From: Alcaligenaceae bacterium SAGV5
GTDB lineage: Bacteria; Pseudomonadota; Gammaproteobacteria; Burkholderiales; Burkholderiaceae_B
NCBI GenBank assembly: GCA_009360345.1
Contig: SPDP01000006.1
Coordinates: 248,001-312,000, forward strand
Direction: 5' to 3'
DNA: 64,000 nucleotides
Position 1 is the stretch's first letter, and every line of letters begins with the position of its first letter. The notes beneath the pieces were generated by a model. That model had not been told where the DNA came from. It saw nothing but the letters and a program-made list of their open reading frames with translations, and ran no database searches. Shown piece by piece: positions 25,732 to 36,460 of the stretch. The position numbers and the translations under genes are program-made.

Positions 25732-25860
25732 TGTGGCTTTGCCCCCCGCGCGCTGATGCGCGTCCGGAATGGCGGGGCCCGGAGCCGCTGCGCGGCAGCC
25801 CCCCAGGGGGCTCGGGCCCGCCTTGGAGAGGCCTCGGGGGATCGGCGGAGCCGGATCCCC
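25732..25860. repeat. GC-rich intergenic hairpin repeats after tsf
   Basis: The gap between tsf and pyrH carries several small dyads, including GCGCGC...GCGCG at about 25748-25766, GGCCCGGAGCC and CCCCCCAGGGGGC, plus a GGCGGAGCCGGATCC block that also occurs after rpsB (24703-24717). It looks like the same dispersed intergenic repeat family. Confidence 0.5.
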
Positions 25861-25967
25861 CGTGCCTCGTCTGGGGGGATGTTGTAAGGATGTAGCGTCG
25901 CGCGGTGGGGTGGGCCTCCTGCGGGCGTGGAGATGGGCCGGATGTCGGCGATTGCGCGGGAGCATGT

Positions 25968-26711
25968 ATGACGGTGGAAATGAACGCATCTGGAACGAAA
26001 ACGGGGGCGTACAAGCGCGTCCTGCTCAAGCTGTCGGGCGAAGCCCTGATGGGTGACGATGCGTTCGGTATCAACCGGGCGACCATCGGCCGCATGGTCG
26101 AGGAAATCGCCGAAGTGGCGGAGTCGGGCGTCGAGCTGGCGCTGGTGATCGGCGGCGGCAACATCTTCCGCGGCGTGGCGCCCGGTGCCCAGGGCATGGA
26201 CCGCGCCACCGCCGACTACATGGGCATGATGGCCACCATCATGAACTCGCTGGCGCTGCAGGATGCGCTCAAGCGCCGCGGCATCGATGCCCGCGTGCAG
26301 TCCGCGCTGACCATCGAACAGGTGGTCGAGCCCTACATCCGTCCCAAGGCCCTGCGCTATCTGGAAGAAGGCAAGGTCGTGATCTTCGCGGCCGGCACGG
26401 GCAACCCGTTCTTCACCACCGATACGGCCGCCGCCTTGCGCGGCGCCGAGATCGGTGCCGAAATCGTATTGAAGGCAACCAAGGTCGACGGCATCTACTC
26501 GGCCGATCCCAAGAAGGATCCCACGGCCACGCGCTACAGCCGCATCAGCTTCGACGAGGCCATCGTGCGCCGCCTGGAAGTGATGGATGCGACGGCGTTC
26601 GCGCTGTGCCGCGACCAGAAGCTGCCTATCAAGGTTTTTTCGATCAACAAGCCTGGCGCCCTGAAGCGCGTCGTCTCGGGCGACGACGAAGGCACGCTGG
26701 TGCACGTTTGA
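25968..26711 (+). CDS. pyrH: uridylate kinase (UMP kinase)
   Basis: A 247-residue hexameric UMP kinase of the amino-acid-kinase fold that makes UDP for pyrimidine nucleotide synthesis. KLSGEAL near residue 24 binds ATP phosphates, [10 protein letters not shown] binds UMP, and [14 protein letters not shown] is a family signature. The ATG at 25968 follows GGGAG; the in-frame ATG at 25980 is also possible and better matches family length. It is followed by frr after 28 bases. Confidence 0.97.
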   Translation: MTVEMNASGTKTGAYKRVLLKLSGEALMGDDAFGINRATIGRMVEEIAEVAESGVELALVIGGGNIFRGVAPGAQGMDRATADYMGMMATIMNSLALQDALKRRGIDARVQSALTIEQVVEPYIRPKALRYLEEGKVVIFAAGTGNPFFTTDTAAALRGAEIGAEIVLKATKVDGIYSADPKKDPTATRYSRISFDEAIVRRLEVMDATAFALCRDQKLPIKVFSINKPGALKRVVSGDDEGTLVHV

Positions 26712-26739
26712 TCGATTGTTCTGTATTTAGGAGACCGCA

Positions 26740-27300
26740 ATGAGCGCTTCCGACGTCAAGAAAAACGCCGAGACCAAAATGGGCAAGTCCATCGAGACGC
26801 TCAAGGGCAGTCTCGCGAAGATCCGTACGGGTCGTGCCCATGCCGGCATACTGGACCATGTCCAGATCGAGTACTACGGCTCCATGGTTCCGCTGAGCCA
26901 GGTGGCCAACGTGAGCGTGCTCGATGCGCGCACCCTGAGCGTCCAGGCGTGGGAAAAGAAGATGGCCCAGGTGGTCGAGAAAGCCATCCGCGAATCCGAT
27001 CTGGGGCTCAACCCCCAATCCATGGGTGAATTGATCCGCGTGCCGATGCCCGCGCTGACCGAAGAGCGCCGCCGCGAGCTGACCAAGGTGGTCAAGGGCG
27101 AAGGCGAGGATGCCAAGGTCGCCGTGCGCAACCTGCGCCGCGATGCCAACGAGCAGCTCAAGCGCCTGGTCAAGGACAAGGAAATTTCCGAGGACGAAGA
27201 GCGCCGCGCGCAGGACGACGTCCAGAAGCTGACCGACCGTTTCGTCGCCGAAATCGACAAGGTCGTCACGCAGAAAGAAGCGGAGATCATGACGGTTTGA
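26740..27300 (+). CDS. frr: ribosome recycling factor
   Basis: A 186-residue protein that, with EF-G, splits post-termination ribosomes. Its length is typical (185). The three-helix bundle carries [13 protein letters not shown] (about 27-39) and the C-terminal [26 protein letters not shown] block. AGGAGA precedes the ATG. It sits between pyrH and uppS. Confidence 0.98.
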   Translation: MSASDVKKNAETKMGKSIETLKGSLAKIRTGRAHAGILDHVQIEYYGSMVPLSQVANVSVLDARTLSVQAWEKKMAQVVEKAIRESDLGLNPQSMGELIRVPMPALTEERRRELTKVVKGEGEDAKVAVRNLRRDANEQLKRLVKDKEISEDEERRAQDDVQKLTDRFVAEIDKVVTQKEAEIMTV

Positions 27301-27336
27301 GTTCCGCCATGTACATTTGGTCCCAGCGGAGCTGAC

Positions 27337-28116
27337 ATGGTCTTGAGTTCAACCCTCGGTGTTCCCCGCACCGACGCCGTGCCCAGGCACGTGGCGATCA
27401 TCATGGACGGTAACGGCCGTTGGGCCACGCAGCGCTTCCTGCCCCGCGTGGCGGGCCACAAGAAGGGCGTGGATGCCGTCCGGGCGGTGGTCGAGGCCTG
27501 CGCCGTCCGCGGCATCGAGTACCTGACCCTGTTCGCTTTTAGTTCCGAGAATTGGCGCCGGCCGGCGGACGAGGTGTCGCTGCTGATGCGGCTGTTCGTC
27601 CATGCGCTGGAGCGCGAGGTCGCCCGGTTGGCGCGCAACGGCATCAAGCTCAAGGTCGTGGGCGACATCGGCGCGTTCGAGCCCCGGCTGCGGGAGCTGA
27701 TCGCCGACGTGGAAGCCCGCACCAGCGGCAACGACCGCCTGACGCTGACCATAGCGGCCAACTACGGCGGGCGCTGGGATATCCTGGAGGCGACCCGCCG
27801 CCTGCTGGTGGCGCGTCCGGACCTGGCCGCCCATCCCGAGCAACTGGACGAGGCCATGCTGTCGCCATATCTGTCGATGGCCTACGCGCCCGAGCCGGAC
27901 CTGTTCATCCGCACGGGTGGCGAACAGCGCATCTCCAATTTCCTGGTCTGGCAACTGGCCTATACCGAGCTTTATTTCACCGACTGCTTCTGGCCCGATT
28001 TCGATGCCGGACAACTGGATCTGGCTTGCCAGTCCTATCGCAACCGCGAGCGGCGCTTCGGCCGCACCAGCGCCCAGCTGCGGGCGCCGGCGGCGGTTTC
28101 TTCCAACGGCGGCTAG
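27337..28116 (+). CDS. uppS: undecaprenyl diphosphate synthase (cis-prenyltransferase)
   Basis: A 259-residue enzyme making undecaprenyl diphosphate, the lipid carrier for peptidoglycan and O-antigen. [13 protein letters not shown] (about residues 18-30) contains the catalytic Asp. [11 protein letters not shown] and the [22 protein letters not shown] region are the other conserved motifs. It is 36 bases after frr and 4 bases before cdsA. Confidence 0.97.
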   Translation: MVLSSTLGVPRTDAVPRHVAIIMDGNGRWATQRFLPRVAGHKKGVDAVRAVVEACAVRGIEYLTLFAFSSENWRRPADEVSLLMRLFVHALEREVARLARNGIKLKVVGDIGAFEPRLRELIADVEARTSGNDRLTLTIAANYGGRWDILEATRRLLVARPDLAAHPEQLDEAMLSPYLSMAYAPEPDLFIRTGGEQRISNFLVWQLAYTELYFTDCFWPDFDAGQLDLACQSYRNRERRFGRTSAQLRAPAAVSSNGG

Positions 28117-28120
28117 ATCC

Positions 28121-28972
28121 ATGCTCGGGCAACGCATCGCCACCGCCATCGTCCTGCTGATCGTTCTGGCCGGTGTGCTGGCGGTTGCCGATCCTCGCCC
28201 CTTCGAGATACTGATGGCGGTGTTCGTGGGCTGCGCGCTATGGGAGTGGTGGCGACTGACGCTGTCGCCCCGTGGCGGCACCGGCCGTGCCCATCTGCCC
28301 GCCATCGCGGCGGGGGCGGCGCTGGGCCTGGTCCTGATCGCGTGGCGCTGGAACAGCGGTGGCGCCGACCTGTCGGCCGGGCCCGCCGGGGGGGTGTGGC
28401 GCGGCCTCTGGGTCGCCGTTTCCGCGGTCTGGCTGGGGCTGCTGGTGCCCATGCTGTTCCGCGCCAGCCCCGAGGCCGAGCCCCGTAATCCATGGTTGAC
28501 CGCGCTGGCACCGTTTGCGCTGCTGGCCGCCTGGTCGGCCTTGACCGCGGCCTTCGGGCGCGGCGTGCTTTTCCTGCTTACCCTGATGGCGGTGGTCTGG
28601 ATCGCCGACATCTCCGCCTATTTCGTCGGCCGTGCGCTGGGACGGAACAAGCTGGCGCCGCACATCAGCCCGGGCAAGACCCGGGAGGGCGCGCTGGGGG
28701 GCATCGCCTGCGTGGTGGTCTTCGTGCTGGCCTGCGGCGCCTTTCCGGGCACCTTCGGCGCCGCCCTGGTCGAGCGCTGGGGATGGGGCGGGGCGCTGGC
28801 CCTGGCGGTGGTGCTGGCGGCCCTGTCCATCGCGGGAGACCTGTTCGAGTCGCTGATCAAGCGGCGGGCCGGCATCAAGGACTCCAGCAGCCTGTTGCCG
28901 GGCCACGGCGGCGTGCTGGACCGCATCGATGCCCTGATCCCCGTGCTGCCGTTGGCCGTGTTGCTGTCATGA
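28121..28972 (+). CDS. cdsA: phosphatidate cytidylyltransferase (CDP-diglyceride synthase)
   Basis: A 283-residue inner-membrane enzyme turning phosphatidate and CTP into CDP-diacylglycerol, the precursor of all major phospholipids. About eight hydrophobic segments are seen. The CdsA signature is near the C-terminus, [21 protein letters not shown] (about 247-267), with the metal Asp residues. It starts 4 bases after uppS and overlaps dxr by four (ATGA). Confidence 0.97.
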   Translation: MLGQRIATAIVLLIVLAGVLAVADPRPFEILMAVFVGCALWEWWRLTLSPRGGTGRAHLPAIAAGAALGLVLIAWRWNSGGADLSAGPAGGVWRGLWVAVSAVWLGLLVPMLFRASPEAEPRNPWLTALAPFALLAAWSALTAAFGRGVLFLLTLMAVVWIADISAYFVGRALGRNKLAPHISPGKTREGALGGIACVVVFVLACGAFPGTFGAALVERWGWGGALALAVVLAALSIAGDLFESLIKRRAGIKDSSSLLPGHGGVLDRIDALIPVLPLAVLLS

Positions 28973-30186
28973 CCTTTCGTACCGTCACCATACTGGGCGC
29001 CACTGGCTCCATCGGCGCCAGCACGCTGGATGTGATCGCGCGCCATCCACAGCGCTACCGCGTGCATGCCCTGAGCGCCCACAGCCGCATGGAGCAGCTT
29101 GCCGCCCAGGCGGAGGCCAGCCAGGCCGCCGTCGTGGTGGTGCCCGACGAGGCGGCGCGCCAGCGGTTCGTCGACGCCTGGCGGGGCAGGGCGAGGCTGC
29201 CCGAGATCCGGGTTGGTGCCCAGGCGCTGGCCGGCACGGCGGCCGACGAGGCCTGCGATACGGTCATGGCCGCCATCGTGGGCGCGGCGGGCCTGCCGTC
29301 GGCCCTGGCCGCGGCCAAGGCCGGCAAGCGTGTGCTGCTGGCCAACAAGGAAGCCCTGGTGGTGGCGGGACGCCTGTTCATGGATGCGGTGCGCGACAAC
29401 GGCGCCGAACTCCTGCCTATCGACAGCGAACACAATGCCATCTTCCAGTGCCTGCCCCATGGCGCCCATGCCTCGGGGGTGCAGGCGCCGGCACCGGGCG
29501 TGCGTCGGCTGCTGCTGACCGCGTCGGGCGGGCCATTCCGTACCCGGCCGCTGGACAGCCTGGCGGACGTGACGCCGGATCAGGCCTGCGCCCATCCCAA
29601 TTGGTCCATGGGGCGCAAGATCTCCGTCGATTCGGCCACCATGCTGAACAAGGGGCTGGAGGTCATCGAGGCGCACTGGCTGTTCGCGATGCCGCCGGAG
29701 CGCATCGACGTCGTGGTCCATCCGCAAAGCGTCATCCATTCCATGGTCGAGTACGACGACGGCTCGGTGCTGGCGCAACTGGGCCACCCCGACATGCGCA
29801 CGCCCATCGCCTATGGCCTGGCGTTCCCCGAGCGGATCGCGACGGGCGTGGGGCCGCTGGACCTGGCCCGGTTGGGCCGCCTGGACTTCGAGGCCCCCGA
29901 CCTGGCCCGTTTCCCGTGTCTGCGCCTGGCTTTCGAGGCGCTGCGCGGCGGGCAGGGCGCCTGCGTGGCCCTGAATGCGGCCAACGAAGTGGCGGTGGAC
30001 GCTTTCCTGCAGGGCGCCGCCCCCTATCCGGCGATCGCGGCTATCATCGAGACCGTGCTGGATGGCGCGTGGACACGCGTGGCGGATCGGCTGGGCAGCC
30101 TGGACGGCCTGCTCGACCTGGACCGAGAGGCGCGCGCGCGGGCCCGCGAGGCCCTGGCCGCCCGAGGCGCCGGGGCCGTGCGCTAG
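28969..30186 (+). CDS. dxr: 1-deoxy-D-xylulose 5-phosphate reductoisomerase
   Basis: A 405-residue NADPH enzyme making 2-C-methyl-D-erythritol 4-phosphate, the second step of non-mevalonate isoprenoid synthesis. NADPH loop GATGSIG is at residues 10-16. [14 protein letters not shown] carries the metal Asp and Glu, and the flexible active-site loop [26 protein letters not shown] the substrate contacts. It overlaps the cdsA stop by four bases, consistent with the isoprenoid/lipid gene order. Confidence 0.97.
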   Translation: MTFRTVTILGATGSIGASTLDVIARHPQRYRVHALSAHSRMEQLAAQAEASQAAVVVVPDEAARQRFVDAWRGRARLPEIRVGAQALAGTAADEACDTVMAAIVGAAGLPSALAAAKAGKRVLLANKEALVVAGRLFMDAVRDNGAELLPIDSEHNAIFQCLPHGAHASGVQAPAPGVRRLLLTASGGPFRTRPLDSLADVTPDQACAHPNWSMGRKISVDSATMLNKGLEVIEAHWLFAMPPERIDVVVHPQSVIHSMVEYDDGSVLAQLGHPDMRTPIAYGLAFPERIATGVGPLDLARLGRLDFEAPDLARFPCLRLAFEALRGGQGACVALNAANEVAVDAFLQGAAPYPAIAAIIETVLDGAWTRVADRLGSLDGLLDLDREARARAREALAARGAGAVR

Positions 30187-30353
30187 GAGCCGCCCTTGCC
30201 GCGCCGCCAACCGCCCGGCCGCAGGCCTTTGGCCGATAATCCTGTCATGTTCGCTTACCGAGATTCCCCGTGTGTTTCCGGAGCCGGCGTGCATTTCCGT
30301 GTTAAATCGTCGGTTCGGCGGCCCGGGCCGGGCGCCGGAGCAAGGAGATTTCC

Positions 30354-31688
30354 ATGTTGTTGACGTTGGCGGCTTTCGCCGTCGCGCTGGGCGTGCTGGT
30401 GGTGATCCATGAACTGGGCCACTACCTCGTGGCCCGCGCATGCGGGGTACGCATACTGAGGTTCTCGGTGGGCTTCGGCAAGGTGCTGTGCAAGCGGACC
30501 GACCGCCACGGCACGGAATGGGCCCTGTCGGCGATTCCGCTGGGCGGCTACGTGAAGATGCTGGACGAGCGCGAGGGCGAGGTGCCCGCCGCCGAGCGGG
30601 GGCGGGCGTTCAACGCCCAGCCGGTGGGCAAGCGCATCGCCATCGTCGCGGCCGGACCGGTATTCAACCTGGTGCTGGCGGCGCTGCTGTACGCGGTGCT
30701 GAACATGGCCGGCGTCAAGGAGCCGGCGGCCGTGCTGGGCGATCCGGCGGCCGGGACGCCGGCCTTCGCGGCGGGGGTCCAGGCCGGCGACCGCGTCCTG
30801 GCCATCGACGGCGCCCAGGTGGGCACCTGGGGCGACGCGCGGTGGATGTTGCTCAAGAGCCTGACCGACAAGGGGCGTCCCGCCATCGAGGTGCAGACCG
30901 CGGCGGGTGACCGCCGGGTGCGCACGGCCGATTTCTCCGGGGCGCAACTGGGCCAGATGGAAGGCGACGTGCTGGGCCGCGAGGGGTTCGGGCTCGCCAG
31001 CCCCCGCCCGGTGATCCGCGGCGTCGTGCCCGAGAGTGCCGCGGCCCAGGCGGGCCTCCTGGCCGGCGACCGGGTCGTGGCGGCGGGCGACAAGAAGGAT
31101 CCTTCGGCCACCGAGCTGATCACGCTGATCCAGGGCCATGCCGGCCAGCCGCTGCGCCTGTCCGTGGTGCGCGACGGCGCGGCGCTGGCGATCGACGTCC
31201 TGCCGCGGGAGGAACGCCTGGCGGACGGCACGCTGGTGGGCCGCATCGGCGCCCAGATCGGCGGCGACATCCAGCTCATCACGGTCCGCCATGGCCCGCT
31301 CGAGAGCCTGGCGATGGGCGCCCAGCGCACCGCCGAGGTGTCCTGGTTCTCGCTGCGGATGCTGGGCAAGATGCTGGTGGGGGACGTGGCCCTGAGCAAC
31401 CTGAGCGGGCCGGTCACCATCGCCGACTACGCCGGCCAGACCGCCAGGATGGGGCTGGAAGCCTATATCGCGTTCCTGGCGCTGGTCAGCGTCAGCCTGG
31501 GCGTGCTGAATCTCCTGCCCATCCCCATGCTCGACGGCGGGCACCTGCTGTATTATCTCGTCGAGATCATCCGGGGCAGTCCGCCGCCGGAACGCTGGAT
31601 GGAAGTGGGGCAGCGCGCCGGGTTCGGCATCCTGATGGTGCTGATGGCCGTTGCCTTGTTCAACGACTTTACGCGACTGCTGACCTAG
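30354..31688 (+). CDS. rseP: RseP site-2 protease
   Basis: A 444-residue intramembrane zinc metalloprotease that cleaves RseA-like anti-sigma factors in the sigma-E envelope stress response. The zinc motif HELGH is at residues 19-23 in the first membrane segment. Two PDZ domains lie at about 115-200 and 210-290 in the periplasm. NLLPIPMLDGGH (near 385) supplies the third zinc ligand. AAGGAG precedes the ATG. It lies between dxr and bamA, its usual position. Confidence 0.97.
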   Translation: MLLTLAAFAVALGVLVVIHELGHYLVARACGVRILRFSVGFGKVLCKRTDRHGTEWALSAIPLGGYVKMLDEREGEVPAAERGRAFNAQPVGKRIAIVAAGPVFNLVLAALLYAVLNMAGVKEPAAVLGDPAAGTPAFAAGVQAGDRVLAIDGAQVGTWGDARWMLLKSLTDKGRPAIEVQTAAGDRRVRTADFSGAQLGQMEGDVLGREGFGLASPRPVIRGVVPESAAAQAGLLAGDRVVAAGDKKDPSATELITLIQGHAGQPLRLSVVRDGAALAIDVLPREERLADGTLVGRIGAQIGGDIQLITVRHGPLESLAMGAQRTAEVSWFSLRMLGKMLVGDVALSNLSGPVTIADYAGQTARMGLEAYIAFLALVSVSLGVLNLLPIPMLDGGHLLYYLVEIIRGSPPPERWMEVGQRAGFGILMVLMAVALFNDFTRLLT

Positions 31689-31808
31689 AATCCATGTGCG
31701 CCGCCTTGCCCGCCGCCGCCGCGGACCGTGCCTCGACCGCCCGGGCCGAGCCGGGCCTCACGCCGCGCTTTCGCATATCACTCAATTAAGAAAACTCCGG
31801 GATTACGC

Positions 31809-34103
31809 ATGACCAATCGCACCCGGCGCATGCCGCGTCTGCTGTCCATTTTGCTGGCCATGGCGGTCACCCCCCTGGCCTACGCCTTCGATCCCTTCGT
31901 TGTCCGTGACATCCGGGTGGAAGGTATCCAGCGCACCGAAGCCGGCACGGTGTTCGGATACCTGCCGGTCAAGGTGGGCGAGCGCTTCACCGAAGAGCAG
32001 GCCACGCAGGCGGTGCGGGCGCTGTACGGCACGGGCTTCTTCCGCGACGTGCGCCTCGAGGTCGAGAACGACGTGGTGGTGGTCATCGTCGACGAGCGTC
32101 CCGCGATTGCGTCGATTTCCTTCAACGGCATGCGCGAATTCGAGTCCGCCAACGTACTCAAGTCGCTGGCCGAAGTGGGCTTCGCCGAGGCCCGCATCTT
32201 CGACCGCGCCTTGCTCGACCGCGCCGTGCAGGAACTCAAGCGCCAATACCTGGCGCGCGGCAAATACTCGGTCGAGATCGTGCCGACGATCACGCCGCTC
32301 GAACGCAACCGCGTCGGCATCACCTTCGACATCTTCGAAGGCGACGTGGCGCGTATCGCCGGCATCAAGATCATCGGCGCCAAGGCCATCCGCGAAAGCG
32401 AACTGCTGGACCTGCTGCAGCTCACCACCCCGGGCTGGCTGACCTGGTACACCAAGGCCGACCAGTATTCCCGCCAGAAGCTGCAAGGCGACATCGAGAC
32501 CCTGCGTTCCTACTACATGAACCGCGGTTACCTCGAATTCAACGTCGATTCGCCGCAGGTCACGATCTCGCCCGACCGCAAGGACATCTTCATCACGCTG
32601 TCCATCACGGAAGGCGACAAGTACGCCGTCAGCGACGTCAGGCTGGCCGGCGACCTGCTGGGCCTGGACGAAGACCTCAACAAGCTGATCACGGTCAAGC
32701 CGGGCGAGACCTTCTCGGCCGAGAAGGTCAACGCCTCCAGCAAGGCCATCACCGACTACCTGGGCAAGCTGGGCTACGCCTTCAGCAACGTCAACGCCAC
32801 GCCCCAGGTCGACCGCGAGAAGAAGACCGCGGCCATCACCTTCTTCGTCGATCCCAACCGCCGCGTGTACGTGCGCCGCGTGAACATCGGCGGCAACACC
32901 CGCACCCGCGACGTCGTGGTCCGCCGCGAGATGCGCCAGCTCGAGAGCGCCTGGTACGACGCCGGCAAGATCCAGCTGTCGCGCGACCGGATCGACCGCC
33001 TGGGCTATTTCCAGAACATCAACATCGAGACGCCGCCGGTGCCGGGCACGCCCGACCAGATCGACGTGAACGTGACCGTCCAGGAAAAGCCCACCGGCAT
33101 GATCAACCTGGGCGCCGGTTTCAGCAGTACCGACAAGGTGGTGCTGTCGGCGGGCATCAGCCAGGACAACATCTTCGGCAGCGGCACGACCGCCGGCCTG
33201 GAGCTGAACACCGGCAAGACCTACCGCACGATCGCCATCAGCCAGACCAACCCGTACTTCACGCAGGACGGCATCAGCCGGTCGACCAGCCTCTACTACC
33301 GTACGCTGCGTCCGCTGTCGATCAACACCGGCGACTACCGTATCAAGACCATGGGGGCGAGCCTGACGTTCGGCGTGCCCTTCACGGAAACCCAGCGCGT
33401 GTTCTTCGGTACCGCGCTGGAAGCCAACGACATCGATATCTACGATAGCAGCCCCCAGCGCTTTATCGACTACGTCAACTCGTTCGGTGCGCGCAGCAAC
33501 GCGGTCATTTTCTCGGTGGGCTGGAGCAACGACCGGCGCGACAGCGCGCTGGCGCCCACGCGCGGGACCTATCAGCGGGCGGCCGGCGAAAGCTCGCTGT
33601 TCGGCGACCTGCGCTACTACAAGGCCAGCTACCAGCACCAGTACTACTGGCCCATCACGCGCAGCATGACGCTGGCGCTGAACGGCCAGGTGGACTACGG
33701 CAAGGGCTTCGGCGGCCGGCCGTATCCGCTGCTCAAGAACGTGTACGCCGGCGGTATCGGGTCGGTGCGCGGCTACGACGGCGGTTCGCTGGGCCCGCGC
33801 GACAGCAAGAACGGCGACAGCCTGGGCGGCGCCAAGCGTGTCATCGCCAATGCCGAACTGCTGCTGCCGTTCCCCGGCACCCAGCAGGACCGGACGCTGC
33901 GCTGGTTCCTGTTCGCCGATGCGGGTAACGTCTACGCCGACGAGGAGAACATCAACCTGGGGCAACTGCGCTATTCGGCCGGTATCGGCCTGAGTTGGCA
34001 GTCACCCATCGGTCCGCTGAAGATCTCTTTCGGCAAGGCGCTCAATGCCAAGCCGCAGGACCGGACCCAGAGCTTCCAGTTCCAGATCGGCACGGGGTTC
34101 TGA
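31809..34103 (+). CDS. bamA: outer membrane protein assembly factor BamA
   Basis: A 764-residue Omp85 protein, the core of the machine that inserts beta-barrels into the outer membrane. A Sec signal peptide spans about 1-26 (PLAYA). Five POTRA domains follow (about 27-425), then the 16-strand barrel. SVRGYDGGSLGPRD carries the conserved VRGY/F motif of the L6 loop, and the last strand ends in Phe (FQIGTGF), the outer-membrane signal. The ATG at 31809 is chosen because it opens the signal peptide. Confidence 0.98.
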   Translation: MTNRTRRMPRLLSILLAMAVTPLAYAFDPFVVRDIRVEGIQRTEAGTVFGYLPVKVGERFTEEQATQAVRALYGTGFFRDVRLEVENDVVVVIVDERPAIASISFNGMREFESANVLKSLAEVGFAEARIFDRALLDRAVQELKRQYLARGKYSVEIVPTITPLERNRVGITFDIFEGDVARIAGIKIIGAKAIRESELLDLLQLTTPGWLTWYTKADQYSRQKLQGDIETLRSYYMNRGYLEFNVDSPQVTISPDRKDIFITLSITEGDKYAVSDVRLAGDLLGLDEDLNKLITVKPGETFSAEKVNASSKAITDYLGKLGYAFSNVNATPQVDREKKTAAITFFVDPNRRVYVRRVNIGGNTRTRDVVVRREMRQLESAWYDAGKIQLSRDRIDRLGYFQNINIETPPVPGTPDQIDVNVTVQEKPTGMINLGAGFSSTDKVVLSAGISQDNIFGSGTTAGLELNTGKTYRTIAISQTNPYFTQDGISRSTSLYYRTLRPLSINTGDYRIKTMGASLTFGVPFTETQRVFFGTALEANDIDIYDSSPQRFIDYVNSFGARSNAVIFSVGWSNDRRDSALAPTRGTYQRAAGESSLFGDLRYYKASYQHQYYWPITRSMTLALNGQVDYGKGFGGRPYPLLKNVYAGGIGSVRGYDGGSLGPRDSKNGDSLGGAKRVIANAELLLPFPGTQQDRTLRWFLFADAGNVYADEENINLGQLRYSAGIGLSWQSPIGPLKISFGKALNAKPQDRTQSFQFQIGTGF

Positions 34104-34211
34104 TAACGCGATTTTCTGCTACAACCAATTACCAGGGTCCGGTCCGGGGCGCTTGCCCGGCCCGGCGCCATTAGTGGCAAAATATACGACTACCTTCCTA
34201 GCGAGAAATAA

Positions 34212-34784
34212 ATGATCCGCATGTTTTCGACATCTGCTACCAGTCTGACCGCGTCCTCTGCAGTCAAGGGTGCCGGCCGGGTGCTGGCGGCTGTGGTGCT
34301 TTCAAGTGCCGCTGTCGGCGCGGCTCATGCCCAGGCATCCCAGGCCCCGGTCAAGATCGGTTTCGTCAATACCGAACGTATCTTCCGCGACGCCGCGCCG
34401 GCCAAGGCCGCCCAGGCCAAGATCGAAGCCGACTTCAAGAAACGCGATGCCGAGCTGCAAGACATGGCCAATCGCCTGCGCACCCAGTCCGAGCAGTTGG
34501 ACAAGGACAGCGCCGTGCTGTCCGAGTCCGACCGCACCCGCCGCCAGCGCGACCTGAGCGACCTCGACAAGGACTTCCAGCGCAAGCGCCGCGAATTCCA
34601 GGAGGACCTGAACCAGCGCCGCAACGAGGAGCTCTCGCAGATCCTCGAGCGTGCCAATCGCGTGATCAAGCAGATCGCCGAGCAGGAAAACTACGACCTG
34701 ATCTTCCAGGAAGCCGTCGTGGTCAGCCCGCGCGTCGATATCACCGAAAAGGTCCTGAAGGCCCTGAACAGCGGCGCCAAGTAA
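34212..34784 (+). CDS. skp: periplasmic chaperone Skp/OmpH
   Basis: A 190-residue chaperone that shields unfolded outer-membrane proteins in the periplasm. A long signal peptide ends about residue 40 (GAAHA). KIGFVNTERIF begins the body domain, and a long charged coiled coil (about 65-155, with RRQRDLSDLDKDFQRKRRE-type repeats) forms the tentacles. It follows bamA by 108 bases and precedes lpxD, the conserved order. Confidence 0.96.
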   Translation: MIRMFSTSATSLTASSAVKGAGRVLAAVVLSSAAVGAAHAQASQAPVKIGFVNTERIFRDAAPAKAAQAKIEADFKKRDAELQDMANRLRTQSEQLDKDSAVLSESDRTRRQRDLSDLDKDFQRKRREFQEDLNQRRNEELSQILERANRVIKQIAEQENYDLIFQEAVVVSPRVDITEKVLKALNSGAK

Positions 34785-34827
34785 TTGCCCTGTTCTCGCA
34801 TGTCCCTGTCGTTCGCGCGAGTTTCGC

Positions 34828-35949
34828 ATGCCTATCCTGCTTGACAAGACCAAGGCGCCGGCACTGCAAAGGCTGCTCGACGAAACCGATACCACCGGGT
34901 TGACGTGGGCGATCGAGCCGGGGGGCGCGCAAGCGATCCCCGGCGCCGGGATCGTGGTCGGGGGTATCTCGAATCTCGAGCACGCGGGGCCCCAGGAACT
35001 GAGCTTCGTCGCCAATCCCCGCTACCAATCCCAACTGGCCGACGCCCGCGCGGCGGTCGTTCTGGTCACGGCCGAGGTGGCGCAAGCCTACCGCGAGAGC
35101 CTGGCGCAGGCCGGCCGCGCCCACGAGGCCTTGCCGCTCGTGGTCTGCAATTCGCCCTATCTGCTGTTCGCGCGAATCGGGCAGTGGTTCGACCGGCAGT
35201 TGCATCCCCAGCCCGCCGGCGCGATCCATCCCTCGGCCGTGGTCGCGCCCTGCGCCACCGTCGATCCCAGCGCCCATGTCGGGCCGCTCGCGGTCATCGA
35301 GGCCGGCGTGCAGATCGGGCCGCGCGCCCGTATCGGCGCGGGCTGTGTCGTGGGCGAGAACTGCCGCATCGGCGCCGATACGGTGCTGCACCCGCGCGTC
35401 ACGCTGTACCGGGGGGTCAGCATGGGGGCGCGTTGCGTCATCCTGTCCGGCGCCGTCATCGGCGACGACGGTTTCGGCTTCGCCCCCGATCCGTCCCGGG
35501 CCAAGGGGGCCTGGACCAAGATCCCGCAGTTCGGCGGTGTGCGCATCGGCGACGATGTCGAGGTCGGCGCCAATACCACCATCGATCGCGGCGCGCTGGA
35601 TGACACGGTCATCGGCAACGGGGTCAAGATCGACAACCAGATCATGATCGGCCACAACTGCCGCATCGGCGACCATACCGCGATGGCTGCCTGCGTGGGT
35701 ATCGCCGGATCGACCACCGTCGGCCAGCGCTGCTCCATCGGCGGGGCCGCGATGATAGGGGGCCACCTGAAGATCGGCGACGACGTCTTCATTTCGGCGG
35801 CGACTCCGGTGCACAGCAATATCGACAAGCCCGGGCAGTACACGGGTTTTTTCCCGATGACCGAGCACGCCCAGTGGGAGCGCAATGCCGTCGCTGTCAG
35901 GCATCTCGCCACGATGGTCAAGCGGATCAAGGCGCTGGAAAAGAAGTAA
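34828..35949 (+). CDS. lpxD: UDP-3-O-(3-hydroxyacyl)glucosamine N-acyltransferase
   Basis: A 373-residue enzyme of lipid A synthesis adding the N-linked hydroxyacyl chain. An N-terminal uridine-binding domain (about 1-115) is followed by a left-handed beta-helix of hexapeptide repeats (about 120-320) and a short C-terminal helix. The catalytic His lies in the [17 protein letters not shown] stretch. It is somewhat longer than E. coli LpxD (341), the extra residues being N-terminal. Confidence 0.96.
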   Translation: MPILLDKTKAPALQRLLDETDTTGLTWAIEPGGAQAIPGAGIVVGGISNLEHAGPQELSFVANPRYQSQLADARAAVVLVTAEVAQAYRESLAQAGRAHEALPLVVCNSPYLLFARIGQWFDRQLHPQPAGAIHPSAVVAPCATVDPSAHVGPLAVIEAGVQIGPRARIGAGCVVGENCRIGADTVLHPRVTLYRGVSMGARCVILSGAVIGDDGFGFAPDPSRAKGAWTKIPQFGGVRIGDDVEVGANTTIDRGALDDTVIGNGVKIDNQIMIGHNCRIGDHTAMAACVGIAGSTTVGQRCSIGGAAMIGGHLKIGDDVFISAATPVHSNIDKPGQYTGFFPMTEHAQWERNAVAVRHLATMVKRIKALEKK

Positions 35950-36001
35950 AAGGCGGGCGGGCGCCGCAACGGCCCGCCACGCATCAAATACTGGAATCTG
36001 T

Positions 36002-36448
36002 ATGGAAATGGACATCAAGGGGATACTCGACCATCTGCCGCATCGCTATCCGATGCTGCTCATCGATCGGGTCATCGACGTCAAGCCGGGAGAATCGATC
36101 CTCGCGATCAAGAACGTGTCGATCAACGAGCCGTTCTTCACCGGCCATTTCCCGCATCACCCCGTCATGCCGGGCGTGCTGATCCTGGAGGCCATGGCCC
36201 AGGCGGCCGCCATCACGTCGTTCACCGCGGCCGGCAAGAAGCCCGACGACAACACGGTGTACTACTTCGTCGGCATCGACGGCGCCCGCTTCAAGCGGCC
36301 CGTGGTTCCGGGCGACCAGCTGCGCCTGGAAGTCAACGTCGAACGTACGTCGCGCGGCATCTGGAAGTACAACGGCAAGGCGCTGGTGGACGGGCAGATC
36401 GCGGCCGAGGCCGACCTGATGTGCACCATGCGCATCCTTGAACCCTGA
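36002..36448 (+). CDS. fabZ: 3-hydroxyacyl-ACP dehydratase FabZ
   Basis: A 148-residue hotdog-fold dehydratase of fatty acid elongation. [23 protein letters not shown] (about 50-72) contains the catalytic His and Glu. [20 protein letters not shown] is the other conserved block. A second ATG two codons later is equally possible. It sits between lpxD and lpxA as in most proteobacteria, balancing membrane phospholipid and lipid A synthesis. Confidence 0.97.
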   Translation: MEMDIKGILDHLPHRYPMLLIDRVIDVKPGESILAIKNVSINEPFFTGHFPHHPVMPGVLILEAMAQAAAITSFTAAGKKPDDNTVYYFVGIDGARFKRPVVPGDQLRLEVNVERTSRGIWKYNGKALVDGQIAAEADLMCTMRILEP

Positions 36449-36460
36449 CGGAAGGTTTTC

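Noticed and set aside
28492-28968. Upstream extension of the dxr frame through cdsA
   Set aside because: dxr clearly begins at the ATG at 28969 with the GATGSIG Rossmann loop at residue 10; the extension is cdsA read in another frame.
31803-33965. Open frame of 720 codons antisense to bamA
   Set aside because: bamA is unmistakable by POTRA, VRGY and terminal Phe; the antisense frame has only low-complexity His/Val/Gly composition.
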